A stretch of DNA of 64,000 nt from Chryseobacterium scophthalmum (GTDB lineage: Bacteria; Bacteroidota; Bacteroidia; Flavobacteriales; Weeksellaceae): contig NZ_FSRQ01000001.1 in assembly GCF_900143185.1 (NCBI RefSeq), forward strand, positions 1,240,001 to 1,304,000. Direction: 5' to 3'. Positions 1 to 8,996 of this stretch are shown here, piece by piece (position 1 is the stretch's first letter; each line of letters starts with the position of its first letter). A model generated the notes under the pieces. It did not search any database and was not told the origin of the DNA. It saw only the letters and a list, made by a program, of their open reading frames with translations. Position numbers and translations under genes: made by a program.

Positions 1-2529
1 AGACGAAACCATGGCTGTATTGTAAATCAACCCGTTTGAGATCGGATCAAAATATGGCAAACCTGTTCTTTCATTAAACTGCGGGCGAATGACCATTCTG
101 TTATACGCCAGTCTCACATTAATTTTGTTGGTGGGGCTGTACGTAAAATTGGCAGAAGGCATAAATTGCCAAGGCTTATCTTCCACATCATTTTTATAAA
201 TATTTTGTGGATCACTTGAATCTAATTGCTGCGAAATAAGTTTGTATCTGAAATACTCAGCTCTAAGCCCCCAAACCAATCTGAATTTATTTTTCCAGCG
301 GTTATCAAACATCACAAAAACCGCATGCTGATCAACTTCGCCTTTATACTCTTCGTTTTCATAGAGTGGCCTTGTTTGCCAACCGATTCCTCCAGGAACA
401 TAGTGCGAACCGTCAAACCATTCAGAAAGGGCACCTTCCAAAGGCATTCCGTTGTTTCCTGTCACCTTTTCATCAACGCGTAACAAAAATTTCTGCTGAG
501 AGTTGGTATTGGTTTTAGAAGCTCCCGCATAACCAATTTTAATATCATTTTTAAAACTTCCGGCATCCAGTTTAAACTTGAAAGATGTTCCGTAATTATA
601 ATCTGTCTCTCTGCTTTTAATATAACCTCTCGCAAAATCGCTTGAGGAGTTACTTACAAAATGATAAGACAGTGTTTCAAGACCAATAAAACGGTATAAA
701 GTCTGGTTCAGTGTATAATCTTTTGTATCAGAAGCTACACTTGTTCGGGCTAAGAACCAGTCGACATCTACCTTTCCTATTTTATGATTTCCTTCTAATT
801 TATTTTGCAAAAGCGTCTGATAAACAGGATAATTGGCATTATCGGTATAAGGCCTGTCTAACGTTTTTATTTGTTCGGGATCATTATTGGGAATAATTCT
901 GTTATAAAAATAATTGTAGGCCAATTCTGCATTGCTTGGTAAGCCGCTTCCTGATGTATACTCGTTCCAGCCGGTAATTCTTGTGACGGTATTGTCATAA
1001 ATGTGGTTGTAAGAATTCCTGAAAGACAACCTGTTTTTACCCAACTGTAATCCAAAATTCATCATTCCGGCAATTGTTGAATTGTAATTATATGATGCAC
1101 CCTGATTTTTAAAATTATAAAACGTTATGGGTGCCTGTTGATAATTTTCATCATCCGGACTTTTAAAGTAGGTGGTATCAAGCCAGTTTCCTCTTCCTGT
1201 ATGATCGATCTGAAGTTTGTTTTGCTCGTTTCTTATCACTAAAGCTCCTGCAAAACCCCATTTGTTATTATTTTTAAGCTTAAAAGATCTTCCCAAAGCA
1301 AGCTGCATATTCGATCCCATATCCGCAGTTGTCGCATAATTGGTGAAATTATCATTTTTAAACTGCTTCGATTGCTCAAAAAATAAGGGGTTTTCCCAGT
1401 TCATCGCTTTCAGACCCATCGGAAAATCCCTCGTTCCGTCATCATACCCGAAGTAATCATATTTCCCTCGTTTTCTGGTAAGGAATTCTTTAAAAGTTGT
1501 TTGATCATTGTAAGAAGTCCCCATCGTTACCGTCGTAAAATTTTCGTTGGGAATATCTTTAGTTTTAACTTCTACAAAACCTCCTGCAAAGCTTGCATTC
1601 ATATCCGGTGTGGCTGTTTTGCTTACGATTACACTCTCCACCATGGAGTTGGGAATAATATCGAAGGAAAAATTTTGGTTATAAGCTTCCGTACTTGGAA
1701 GATTGATCCCATCCATCGCTGCCGTGTTCCAACGTTCTCCCATCGAGCGCACCACTACATATTTATTATCGATCGTAGTAATACCTGTTATTCTTTTCAG
1801 CGTTCCTCCCAAATCATTATCGGGTGTTTTGGAAATTTGTTCAGCTGAAATTCCGTCACTCATCTGTGCTGCTTTTTTCTGTAAAGCCAGTAATCCTGCC
1901 TGTGTATCTGCTTTTCGAGTTCCTGTGATCACAACTTCTTTTATACTCGCGATCTTATCAGATGTCGACCTCATAACAAATGAAACAGTGTTGGTCTCAT
2001 TATTTGCAATCTGTAATTTTTCTACACGCAATACATTGTATTTCGGAGCTTTCACGATTAAAGTATAAACTCCTGAAGCAATTTCTATCGAAAAATCACC
2101 ATTACTATCGGTAACCGCATTCTTCCCAGCAATGCTTACGTCTGCGTTAATTATGGGATTACCAATTTCATCTACGATCTTCCCGGAAACTCTGCCGTCA
2201 CCTAAAGCAGAGACATCCGACCCTTGATATTTTATTGAAATGAGATCTCCCCGAAGACGATGCACAATAGGAAGACCAGTTGTAATATCTTTTAAACATG
2301 CATTGACAGGAATATTGTCACACTTAATGCTTTTTACTTTTAATTCTTTAATATCTGCTTTGGAATATACCAGTCTCATTCTGGTTTTTCCAGCAAATTC
2401 TTCCAAAACTTCTATCAGTGGTTTACCTACTGGCGCAGAAAAAGATACTTTTTGAACTAATTCCTGGGCTTCTATTGTTACTGTAAAGAACAGAGCCGCG
2501 ATCGTAAAACCACATTTCACACTTTTCAT
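1..2529 (-). CDS. TonB-dependent outer-membrane receptor with STN signalling domain (3' part beyond window)
   Basis: I translated the minus strand from the ATG at 2529-2527; the frame is open to base 1, so the C-terminal barrel is cut by the window edge. The N-terminus (MKSVKCGFTIAALFFTVTIE) is a signal peptide. Residues of roughly 25-105 form an STN (secretin/TonB short) domain, followed by a carboxypeptidase-regulatory-like beta domain (SGKIVDEIGNPIINADV), then a plug with LKRITGITTIDNKYVVVRSM. The remainder is beta-rich, aromatic and barrel-like. STN domains belong to receptors that signal through a FecR-type anti-sigma factor, and such a gene lies 62 bp upstream on the same strand, so the two probably form an operon. 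The substrate cannot be read from the sequence; siderophore, metal or polymer uptake are all possible. Family assignment is secure, substrate unknown. Confidence 0.9.
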   Translation of the reverse strand, partial: MKSVKCGFTIAALFFTVTIEAQELVQKVSFSAPVGKPLIEVLEEFAGKTRMRLVYSKADIKELKVKSIKCDNIPVNACLKDITTGLPIVHRLRGDLISIKYQGSDVSALGDGRVSGKIVDEIGNPIINADVSIAGKNAVTDSNGDFSIEIASGVYTLIVKAPKYNVLRVEKLQIANNETNTVSFVMRSTSDKIASIKEVVITGTRKADTQAGLLALQKKAAQMSDGISAEQISKTPDNDLGGTLKRITGITTIDNKYVVVRSMGERWNTAAMDGINLPSTEAYNQNFSFDIIPNSMVESVIVSKTATPDMNASFAGGFVEVKTKDIPNENFTTVTMGTSYNDQTTFKEFLTRKRGKYDYFGYDDGTRDFPMGLKAMNWENPLFFEQSKQFKNDNFTNYATTADMGSNMQLALGRSFKLKNNNKWGFAGALVIRNEQNKLQIDHTGRGNWLDTTYFKSPDDENYQQAPITFYNFKNQGASYNYNSTIAGMMNFGLQLGKNRLSFRNSYNHIYDNTVTRITGWNEYTSGSGLPSNAELAYNYFYNRIIPNNDPEQIKTLDRPYTDNANYPVYQTLLQNKLEGNHKIGKVDVDWFLARTSVASDTKDYTLNQTLYRFIGLETLSYHFVSNSSSDFARGYIKSRETDYNYGTSFKFKLDAGSFKNDIKIGYAGASKTNTNSQQKFLLRVDEKVTGNNGMPLEGALSEWFDGSHYVPGGIGWQTRPLYENEEYKGEVDQHAVFVMFDNRWKNKFRLVWGLRAEYFRYKLISQQLDSSDPQNIYKNDVEDKPWQFMPSANFTYSPTNKINVRLAYNRMVIRPQFNERTGLPYFDPISNGLIYNTAMVSS

Positions 2530-2591
2530 TTTTACGTTTTTCTTTTAATTAAAATTTTATCTGATTATTAGTTTTCAATGCTTACAAAAGG

Positions 2592-3539
2592 CTATTTTTT
2601 GAAAATATAGGTTTGCTTTTCTTTCTGAACCTCGAGGTCTAAAATAAATGCCAATGCCTCAATGTTCTCATCAGTATTTCCGCCAGTGAAATCTGCCGTT
2701 ATTTTTTTCTCTGCTAATTCTTTAGGGTAAATAATGCTGATGCTGTAGTTTTTCTGAAGAACTTCAGCCACATCCTTCAGCATCACATCATTAAAACTTA
2801 AGGATAATAGTGAAGGTAATTTTTTGACTGAAGTATTAGCTTTTGTAAAAGAAATGACTGCTGCTGTACGAGATACTCCAAAATTCGTCCATTTCTGATT
2901 AGGTTTCAGGAAAGTAACGGGTGCACCTACATACGAAACGGCAACTTTTCCTTCATAAAGATCTACCGCTTTATCATTCCCCGACTGCGTAATTTTAAAC
3001 ACCGTTCCTAAAACTTTGGTACTAAAACCATCTGCACGAACAATGAAAGGATGTTTTTTAGATTTTGCAACCGAAAAAATAGCGTCCCCTTTTAAAGCGA
3101 CTACTCTGGTATCGGCCGGAAAAGATTTTTCAACACTAAGTTCAGCACCCGGAAACAATGTAACTACCGAACCGTCTTTCAGATATACTTTTTGATTTCC
3201 TTTTTCTGCGACATAGACATCCGGCTTAAAGAAAGTATTATAAGAGAAAATGCCTCCTACTGAAAACAGAAGTATAATGACAGCTGCAATTTGGTAAAAA
3301 TACTTTCTAAAGCCATTCGGATGATTTATATAGGTTGTTTGTGTTAAATAAGATTCCAAAGCCAAAAGAACTCTTGCTTTAGATTCCAGAATATGATCAC
3401 TATTCAGGTCTTTCTCTACATTGATCTTCCACTGGTTTAAAAGTTCAGTTTCTTTCTCCGAAATTGTTTCGTCTGAAACTTCTCTTTGCCAAAGCCTGAA
3501 AACAAATGCCTGAATATCTTTATAGTTTAAATTTCTCAT
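2592..3539 (-). CDS. FecR-family anti-sigma factor
   Basis: The 315-aa protein has a cytoplasmic N-terminal part of about 80 residues (sigma-binding region), a single membrane helix near residues 84-103 (IAAVIILLFSVGGIF), a periplasmic FecR domain (KVYLKDGSVVTLFPGAELSV, then FSTKVLGTVFKI) and a C-terminal domain typical of Bacteroidetes FecR proteins (FNDVMLKDVAEVLQKNYSIS). It would hold the sigma factor encoded divergently at 3780 and release it when the STN domain of the receptor at 1-2529 reports substrate binding. Length and layout are normal for the family. Start chosen at the ATG at 3539; the 240-bp divergent spacer to the sigma gene holds both promoters. Confidence 0.93.
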   Translation of the reverse strand: MRNLNYKDIQAFVFRLWQREVSDETISEKETELLNQWKINVEKDLNSDHILESKARVLLALESYLTQTTYINHPNGFRKYFYQIAAVIILLFSVGGIFSYNTFFKPDVYVAEKGNQKVYLKDGSVVTLFPGAELSVEKSFPADTRVVALKGDAIFSVAKSKKHPFIVRADGFSTKVLGTVFKITQSGNDKAVDLYEGKVAVSYVGAPVTFLKPNQKWTNFGVSRTAAVISFTKANTSVKKLPSLLSLSFNDVMLKDVAEVLQKNYSISIIYPKELAEKKITADFTGGNTDENIEALAFILDLEVQKEKQTYIFKK

Positions 3540-3761
3540 ATAGATTTTACTATCAATTCGTAGTTACATCTATAAAACAGCAGAATTTTAAAACTTCCCC
3601 AACACGGTTTTAACATTGAATTCACATTACACTCAATGAGTTAATCATTTTCCTTTCATTTCAGCATTTATCAATATTTAGTTCATATTATGAGCATTAT
3701 TTCTTAGAAATAATTAACATGAGATTCCCTAATGTTCACAAAAAGTTAATTTTCCTTTAGG

Positions 3762-3769
3762 TAATTTTG
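3762..3769 (+). promoter_or_regulatory. Candidate Bacteroidetes -7 box for the ECF sigma gene
   Basis: TAATTTTG matches the TAnnTTTG -7 consensus of the Bacteroidetes housekeeping sigma factor. It lies 10 bp before the ATG of the sigma gene, so the transcript would have almost no leader. No clear -33 TTG element is visible at the expected spacing. Confidence 0.4.
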
Positions 3770-3779
3770 CAGCATCATT

Positions 3780-4397
3780 ATGAACCCAACAGACAAAATA
3801 TTATTACATAAAATAAAAACAGGTGACCGACCTGCTTTTATGATGCTCTATGAACGCTATTGGGACAGTTTGTACCGTTTTGTTTTTGCCCGTACAAAAG
3901 ATAAAGAGGTTACCGAAGAGCTGTTGCAAAACCTTTGGATAAAGATTCTTGAAAGCACAGAAAGCATCCAGACCAATCATGAGGAAAGTGCAAAAGGATA
4001 TCTTCTAAAATATCTTCACTATAGAGTTATCGATTATTTTAACAGTTATAAAACTTTACCCTCAACATTACGTATTGATGACGCTGAAAACTCTATTGAG
4101 ATTACAGATACAGATTACTTCGAAATTCTTGAAGAGCATGATATTTCAGACCTTTTCAATATGATCGATGAAGTTGTTTCGCAACTTCCGGTGACAGAAC
4201 AAAAGATTTATGACCTGAGAATCCGTAAAAATTTGTCGGTTGATGAGACGGCAGAAATTTTAGGTTTGAGTAGTAAAACGGTGAGTAATAAACTGAGTAA
4301 AGCTATTGGCACAATTAGAGAACAGTTAACTCCAGAATATAAATCGTCTAAAAAGCTTATTTCTTTGCTGGTACTTATGGAAATTTTGGTAAGCTGA
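3780..4397 (+). CDS. ECF-type RNA polymerase sigma-70 factor
   Basis: The 205-aa protein has region 2 (FMMLYERYWDSLYRFVFART, then EELLQNLWIKILES) and region 4 (LPVTEQKIYDLRIRKNLSVD, then ETAEILGLSSKTVSNKLSKA, a helix-turn-helix). This is the usual layout and length of a Bacteroidetes extracytoplasmic-function sigma factor. It is divergent from the FecR-like gene at 3539. With the STN-containing receptor beyond it, the trio makes a cell-surface signalling system in which this factor would transcribe the receptor operon. The C-terminus carries a short hydrophobic tail (SLLVLMEILVS). Confidence 0.94.
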   Translation: MNPTDKILLHKIKTGDRPAFMMLYERYWDSLYRFVFARTKDKEVTEELLQNLWIKILESTESIQTNHEESAKGYLLKYLHYRVIDYFNSYKTLPSTLRIDDAENSIEITDTDYFEILEEHDISDLFNMIDEVVSQLPVTEQKIYDLRIRKNLSVDETAEILGLSSKTVSNKLSKAIGTIREQLTPEYKSSKKLISLLVLMEILVS

Positions 4398-4573
4398 TTC
4401 AGCTAGTTATTCCTGAATATATAAATGAAATTGCTTTGATTTGATCCTGGAAATATTAATATAAAATAGAGGATTAATAAAATTTGAAGAACAGCAAATT
4501 AAAAAATACACTATTTCAAAAATTCGTCCTTTATTAATCATTACTTATATCTTATTTTTACAAAAAAGATTAA

Positions 4574-5698
4574 ATGGACAAATTAAGTTTTCTGGAAGTT
4601 ATTGCTGCGATTGCCGTTTTTATATCGTTATTGCTTGCGGTATTTTTGTTAACGGTAAAAACAGAAAGAAAACTAGAAAACAGATTATTTGCAGCATTTC
4701 TTATCATTAATGCCATTGATATCAGCGGACTTTTTATGCATCTTTTTGTAGATAGTTATAATCTGAAAGCTTTCAAAATATCTGCTTACTTGTTGGTTAT
4801 GCCTCTGTTCTATCTATATGTAAATGCCGTTTGCTATTCAGATTTCACCTTAAAAAGAAAGCATTTACTTCATCTTATTCCTTTTATTGTTGTCAACTTA
4901 ATTTTAGTTCCAAGACTTTATCTCGCAGAAGGTACTGCAAAAGAAGATTTCTTTAAAGTGATGTGGAACTCCCCTGAAATGTTTGTTTATCAACTCATCG
5001 GAGAACTACAGTATTTCTTTTATATTGTTGGAGTATTTCTTGTACTTAAAAAATATAAGAAGATTTATCTTGAAAATTTCACCAATTCCAATACTTTGTT
5101 ATATAAATGGCTATCTCAGCTTACTGTGATTTTCTTAGTTATCCATTTATGTATTATTTTAAAAAATATTGTAAGATACACACAGCATAGGGATCTGTTT
5201 ATCTGGCTGAATATTGTTGCGGGAACAGTATTTTTATTGGCTGCGTGTTGGTTTATTTTAAAGGCATTAAACTATCCTGAGCTTTTTCGCAGAATTGATT
5301 CTACTCTACAACCGTCAAAAGATTTTGCTGAAACGTTGGAGACTGAAAATAAAACCGACGAAATAAAGAATACTCAGATTGAACAGCTTAAAAATTTCAT
5401 GGTTGAAAAAGAACCCTTTTTAAACCCATCTCTAACGATTCAGGAATTGGCAGATCAGGTGAACATTCCGGTTCGTGAACTGTCTGTTTTGATTAACCAT
5501 CATATCAATCAGCACTTTTTTGATTTTGTGAATGAATACCGCGTTAAAAAAGCAATGACCCTTCTGAAAGATCCAACGAAAAAAAAATATACAGTGTTAG
5601 AAATTTTATATGAAGTGGGTTTTAATTCAAAATCATCTTTTCATACTTCATTTAAAAAATACACGAATCAAACACCAACAGCATTTAGAAACAGTTGA
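4574..5698 (+). CDS. AraC-family regulator with N-terminal membrane domain
   Basis: The 374-aa protein begins with about 230 residues of hydrophobic segments, compatible with seven membrane helices (VIAAIAVFISLLLAVFLLTV is the first). A linker follows, then a C-terminal AraC DNA-binding domain: LTIQELADQVNIPVRELSVL as the first helix-turn-helix and EILYEVGFNSKSSFHTSFKK as the second, ending TNQTPTAFRNS, the conserved family end. Such membrane-bound AraC proteins are common in Flavobacteriia; the ligand is unknown. A clear intrinsic terminator follows at 5742, so the gene is probably monocistronic. It resembles the regulator at 6988. Confidence 0.9.
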   Translation: MDKLSFLEVIAAIAVFISLLLAVFLLTVKTERKLENRLFAAFLIINAIDISGLFMHLFVDSYNLKAFKISAYLLVMPLFYLYVNAVCYSDFTLKRKHLLHLIPFIVVNLILVPRLYLAEGTAKEDFFKVMWNSPEMFVYQLIGELQYFFYIVGVFLVLKKYKKIYLENFTNSNTLLYKWLSQLTVIFLVIHLCIILKNIVRYTQHRDLFIWLNIVAGTVFLLAACWFILKALNYPELFRRIDSTLQPSKDFAETLETENKTDEIKNTQIEQLKNFMVEKEPFLNPSLTIQELADQVNIPVRELSVLINHHINQHFFDFVNEYRVKKAMTLLKDPTKKKYTVLEILYEVGFNSKSSFHTSFKKYTNQTPTAFRNS

Positions 5699-5741
5699 TA
5701 ATTAATCAATTGTACATACTCGAACTTTGAATTGCAGATAA

Positions 5742-5780
5742 TCGGACTCATTTTATTCATTAAAATGAGTCCGACTTTTT
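5742..5780 (+). terminator. Intrinsic terminator after the AraC-family gene
   Basis: A perfect 14-bp stem (TCGGACTCATTTTA at 5742-5755 with its complement at 5761-5774) and a 5-nt loop are followed by a T-run. It lies 44 bp after the stop codon at 5698. Confidence 0.85.
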
Positions 5781-5850
5781 TTAAACGGACTTTTTTCAGG
5801 ATTCTCTACAGCATATTTGCATCAGATTATATCAAATTAAAATTCTGACC

Positions 5851-6897
5851 ATGAAATATGTAACCCTTATTTTATTTTTTGCCTTACTTGGATGTAAAAG
5901 TATTCAGCAAATCAATACACAAAATGTTGAACATGCGATTACAAAAAATGCGCTTCAGTTATTAGAAGATAAAAGATTTCATTCTGTTTCCGTTGCAGTG
6001 TATAAAAATGGAAAATCTACCATCAAACATTTTGGAGAATTAACGATTGGAAAAGGAAACAAACCCAACGATTCTACCCTTTATGAATTAGCTTCCGTAA
6101 CCAAAACTTTTACAGGTTATGTAGCTGCTAAAGCCGTACTTGATCAAAAAATAAATTTAGATGATGATATAAGAATCTACCTTGATGAACCTTATCCCAA
6201 TTTAGAGTTTAAAGGTGAACCTATAAGAATCAAACACCTCATCACGCATACAAGCGGATTTCCTAATTTTCCTATAAAAAGTGAAAATAAAAAAGCTTTT
6301 TTTGAAGGATTAAAACTCATCAAAATTGAAACAAAGCCCGGAGAAACATATTCTTATTCAAACACAGCTCCGGAACTGACAGCGTATATTCTTGAAAAAG
6401 TGTATCAAAAACCTTATGAGGAATTGGTAACTGAATTTGTTTTGAAACCTAATAACATGAACCAAACTAAGTTTACACTCAATGAAAATGATAAAAAAAG
6501 ATTGGCAAAAGGCTATAACGATAAAAACGAGCTAATGCCTAACTTCAACAGAACTTTATGGGGTGGAATTTCAGGATTGCATTCTACGACCACTGATTTG
6601 GTGAAATATATGAAACTGCAATTGGAACAATCAAATCTTATTGTCAACGAATCTCATAAAAAATTATATAAAGAAGGTTCTGATTTTTGGGAAGGTTATC
6701 ATTGGTACATCATAGAAAATGATCATCAATTAATCTACAGACATCACGGCGGCATATATGGAATGCAGAATTGGTTTATGATTTACCCTAAACAAAATAT
6801 CGGGATATCCATATTAACAAACACCAGCTTTAATGAAACAGGAGACATTTTAGAAAAAGTAGTTGATAACCTGTATAATGACATTAATGTAAATTAA
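5851..6897 (+). CDS. Serine beta-lactamase-like lipoprotein (class C / PBP fold hydrolase)
   Basis: The 348-aa protein starts with a lipoprotein signal (LLGC, lipidated Cys15). It carries the serine hydrolase motifs of the beta-lactamase/D-Ala-D-Ala carboxypeptidase superfamily: S82-V-T-K85 as the SxxK nucleophile motif, Y169-S-N171 as the second, and HHGG near residue 297 replacing KTG as in many class C-like esterases. It would be anchored in a membrane facing the periplasm or surface. The substrate is not predictable; peptide, ester or beta-lactam hydrolysis are all seen in the family. It lies between two AraC-family regulators, either of which might control it. Confidence 0.9.
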   Translation: MKYVTLILFFALLGCKSIQQINTQNVEHAITKNALQLLEDKRFHSVSVAVYKNGKSTIKHFGELTIGKGNKPNDSTLYELASVTKTFTGYVAAKAVLDQKINLDDDIRIYLDEPYPNLEFKGEPIRIKHLITHTSGFPNFPIKSENKKAFFEGLKLIKIETKPGETYSYSNTAPELTAYILEKVYQKPYEELVTEFVLKPNNMNQTKFTLNENDKKRLAKGYNDKNELMPNFNRTLWGGISGLHSTTTDLVKYMKLQLEQSNLIVNESHKKLYKEGSDFWEGYHWYIIENDHQLIYRHHGGIYGMQNWFMIYPKQNIGISILTNTSFNETGDILEKVVDNLYNDINVN

Positions 6898-6924
6898 AAA
6901 AATAAACAGTCATCCGTATTAATA

Positions 6925-6932
6925 TAAATTTG
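6925..6932 (+). promoter_or_regulatory. Candidate -7 box upstream of the second AraC-family gene
   Basis: TAAATTTG fits the TAnnTTTG consensus and lies 56 bp before the proposed TTG start at 6988. No convincing -33 element was recognised. Confidence 0.35.
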
Positions 6933-6987
6933 TTTTATTAACTCACATCAAAGAGCTATATTTAAAAACAAATTTTATATCAAAAAA

Positions 6988-8136
6988 TTGATTTATACAA
7001 CACTTTTAAATATTGCTATTTTTCAGGGAATAGTTTTAGGCGTAGTTATTTTAAAATCTTCCCTATTCAATAGTCAATCAAATAAATATTTAGCCTATTT
7101 ACTATTTGCACTTTCCATTGTTTTATTGAATTATGTTTTTGAAATTGAAGGTGCATTCACGTCTTACCCTTTGCTATGTTTTCTGGACTATATTGAGTGG
7201 ATATTTTTACTACCCGTCTTCATCTTCCTGTTTATAATACACCGAATTGATGATACGGTAAAGAACAGACAAAAAACTTATTTGTATTATATTCCGTTTG
7301 TCTATTCCTCTACTTTTACTATTACCTATCATCTTAATGATATTTTAGGAATTTATAAAATCACAGATTCAGACATTTTCATCATCAATATACTTAGACT
7401 GATTCAGCTTTTATTTGCCTTTATCATCATTCTGTTTCCACCTTTTTACTCCTATTTTATGATAAGGCATTTAAAAGACCCACACGAGAAAAACTGGGTA
7501 CTGACCTTATTGACAGCTCTGTATTTAGTGTTATCCACCTGGCTAATTACATATATGGCTGGCTTCTTTTTTGAAGTTGACATTTCTTCTACAATGAGTG
7601 TTTTGGCTTTATGTGCAACATTCATCATTCATTGGACAGCTTATATAGGCATTTATAAATATAAATTGGCCAAAAACAAAGATGCTGTCTACAATTTTCT
7701 AAACAACGATTTGGCTATTATACATCCAAATCTGCAAGTTGCAGATATAACGCAAGAAAACAGCACTGTAGAAGCATACAAAGAATCTATAACCGTAGAT
7801 AATCTTTATTTTCAAAAACTAGAACTTCTTTGCAAAGAGCAGCACATTTATACCGACAGTACATTAAATAGAGAAAAAGTGGCCGAAAAACTGGGCATAA
7901 GCGCTGGATATGTTTCACAAATTGTAAACACAATAACAGGAGACAACTTTGCCAATTACATCAATAACTATCGGGTTGAAGCAGTCAAGGAAATGATATC
8001 AGATCCGGAATATGAAAACTATACCTTGTTGACAATGGGGTTAGAATCTGGATTTACCTCAAAAACAACTTTCTATAAAGCCTTTAAAAAAGTGACGGAT
8101 CAAACGCCCAATGAATACAAAAACACCATCAAATAA
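6988..8136 (+). CDS. AraC-family regulator with N-terminal membrane domain, TTG start
   Basis: The 382-aa protein has about seven hydrophobic segments over the first 220 residues, then a linker and a C-terminal AraC domain (KVAEKLGISAGYVSQIVNTI and TMGLESGFTSKTTFYKAFKK, ending TDQTPNEYKNTIK). The proposed start is TTG at 6988, because no in-frame ATG lies between an upstream -7-like box and the first hydrophobic helix; the true start could also be a nearby ATT. It has the same architecture as the regulator at 4574 but is clearly diverged. The signal sensed is unknown. Confidence 0.88.
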   Translation: MIYTTLLNIAIFQGIVLGVVILKSSLFNSQSNKYLAYLLFALSIVLLNYVFEIEGAFTSYPLLCFLDYIEWIFLLPVFIFLFIIHRIDDTVKNRQKTYLYYIPFVYSSTFTITYHLNDILGIYKITDSDIFIINILRLIQLLFAFIIILFPPFYSYFMIRHLKDPHEKNWVLTLLTALYLVLSTWLITYMAGFFFEVDISSTMSVLALCATFIIHWTAYIGIYKYKLAKNKDAVYNFLNNDLAIIHPNLQVADITQENSTVEAYKESITVDNLYFQKLELLCKEQHIYTDSTLNREKVAEKLGISAGYVSQIVNTITGDNFANYINNYRVEAVKEMISDPEYENYTLLTMGLESGFTSKTTFYKAFKKVTDQTPNEYKNTIK

Positions 8137-8224
8137 GTACCATTTTCTCCATTTTTAAGCTTTTGAAACCCTTTCTAATTTGAATTATCTGAGTTTTGCG
8201 CTTAAATAATTTAAATTAATTTTT

Positions 8225-8761
8225 ATGAAAAAAAACTTTTTACTGCTCATCATTTTATTTGCTGTCAAGGCTCAAGCTCAAAATGAAACTGATGTAAATT
8301 CTTATCAGAAAAACAATGAAATTAAACTGAATATAATTTCTCCGTTATTGGGGGCCTTTGAAGTAGGCTTTGAACGTCACCTCAACAAAAATTCATCTCT
8401 GGGGATTTCTGCATTTAAGGTATATGAGCATACCTCAAATGATGATATGAATTACTATATTTCTCCCTATTACAGGTATTATTTTGGAAAAAAATATGCT
8501 TCCGGTTTTTTTGTAGAAGGATTTGGAATGCTCACATCCATTGATGGAAAAAAAATATATGCAGCAGACAACGTGACATTCTCTGAAGGTAAAGATGTTT
8601 ATGATCTCGCATTAGGCGCAGGTTTTGGATGGAAACTGGTTACAAAGAAAGGGCTGATTTTTGAAGCCAATACAGCTTACGGAAAACTTGTTTTTAATGC
8701 AGATAAAACAGATCACACTCAGGTTATAAAGCTTGGACTGAGTATTGGATATCAATTTTAA
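8225..8761 (+). CDS. Small outer-membrane beta-barrel protein, function unknown
   Basis: The 178-aa protein has a cleavable signal peptide (MKKNFLLLIILFAVKAQAQ, cut after AQA). Amphipathic beta-strands follow, and it ends in an aromatic (GLSIGYQF), as expected of an outer-membrane barrel of about eight strands. The strand YYISPYYRYYFGKKYASGFF resembles DUF3575-type Bacteroidetes proteins. It follows the AraC-family gene by 88 bp and may be its target. A strong convergent terminator lies beyond its 3' end. Confidence 0.75.
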   Translation: MKKNFLLLIILFAVKAQAQNETDVNSYQKNNEIKLNIISPLLGAFEVGFERHLNKNSSLGISAFKVYEHTSNDDMNYYISPYYRYYFGKKYASGFFVEGFGMLTSIDGKKIYAADNVTFSEGKDVYDLALGAGFGWKLVTKKGLIFEANTAYGKLVFNADKTDHTQVIKLGLSIGYQF

Positions 8762-8896
8762 TATCAATTCTATCTAAAACATAACAAGGTTTTTTTCTGT
8801 AAAAGCAAGAGAATAAAATCTTACGATAATTTAAAAATATCGAATTATTAGGAATTTGAGAATTAAAACCATTATTTGGTTACATATTCCACAAAG

Positions 8897-8931
8897 CCCA
8901 CAATTAGAATATTTTATCCTCTAACTGTGGG
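8897..8931. terminator. Bidirectional terminator between convergent genes
   Basis: Stem CCCACAATTAG (8897-8907) pairs with CTAACTGTGGG (8921-8931) with one mismatch and is flanked by T-rich sequence on the plus strand. It separates the plus-strand block ending at 8761 from the minus-strand fibre region ending at 8997. Confidence 0.75.
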
Positions 8932-8996
8932 TTTTATTTTATATCAATTAAATTATTTTGAGAAATTTTAATTTATTGGAGAACATATTTTAATTC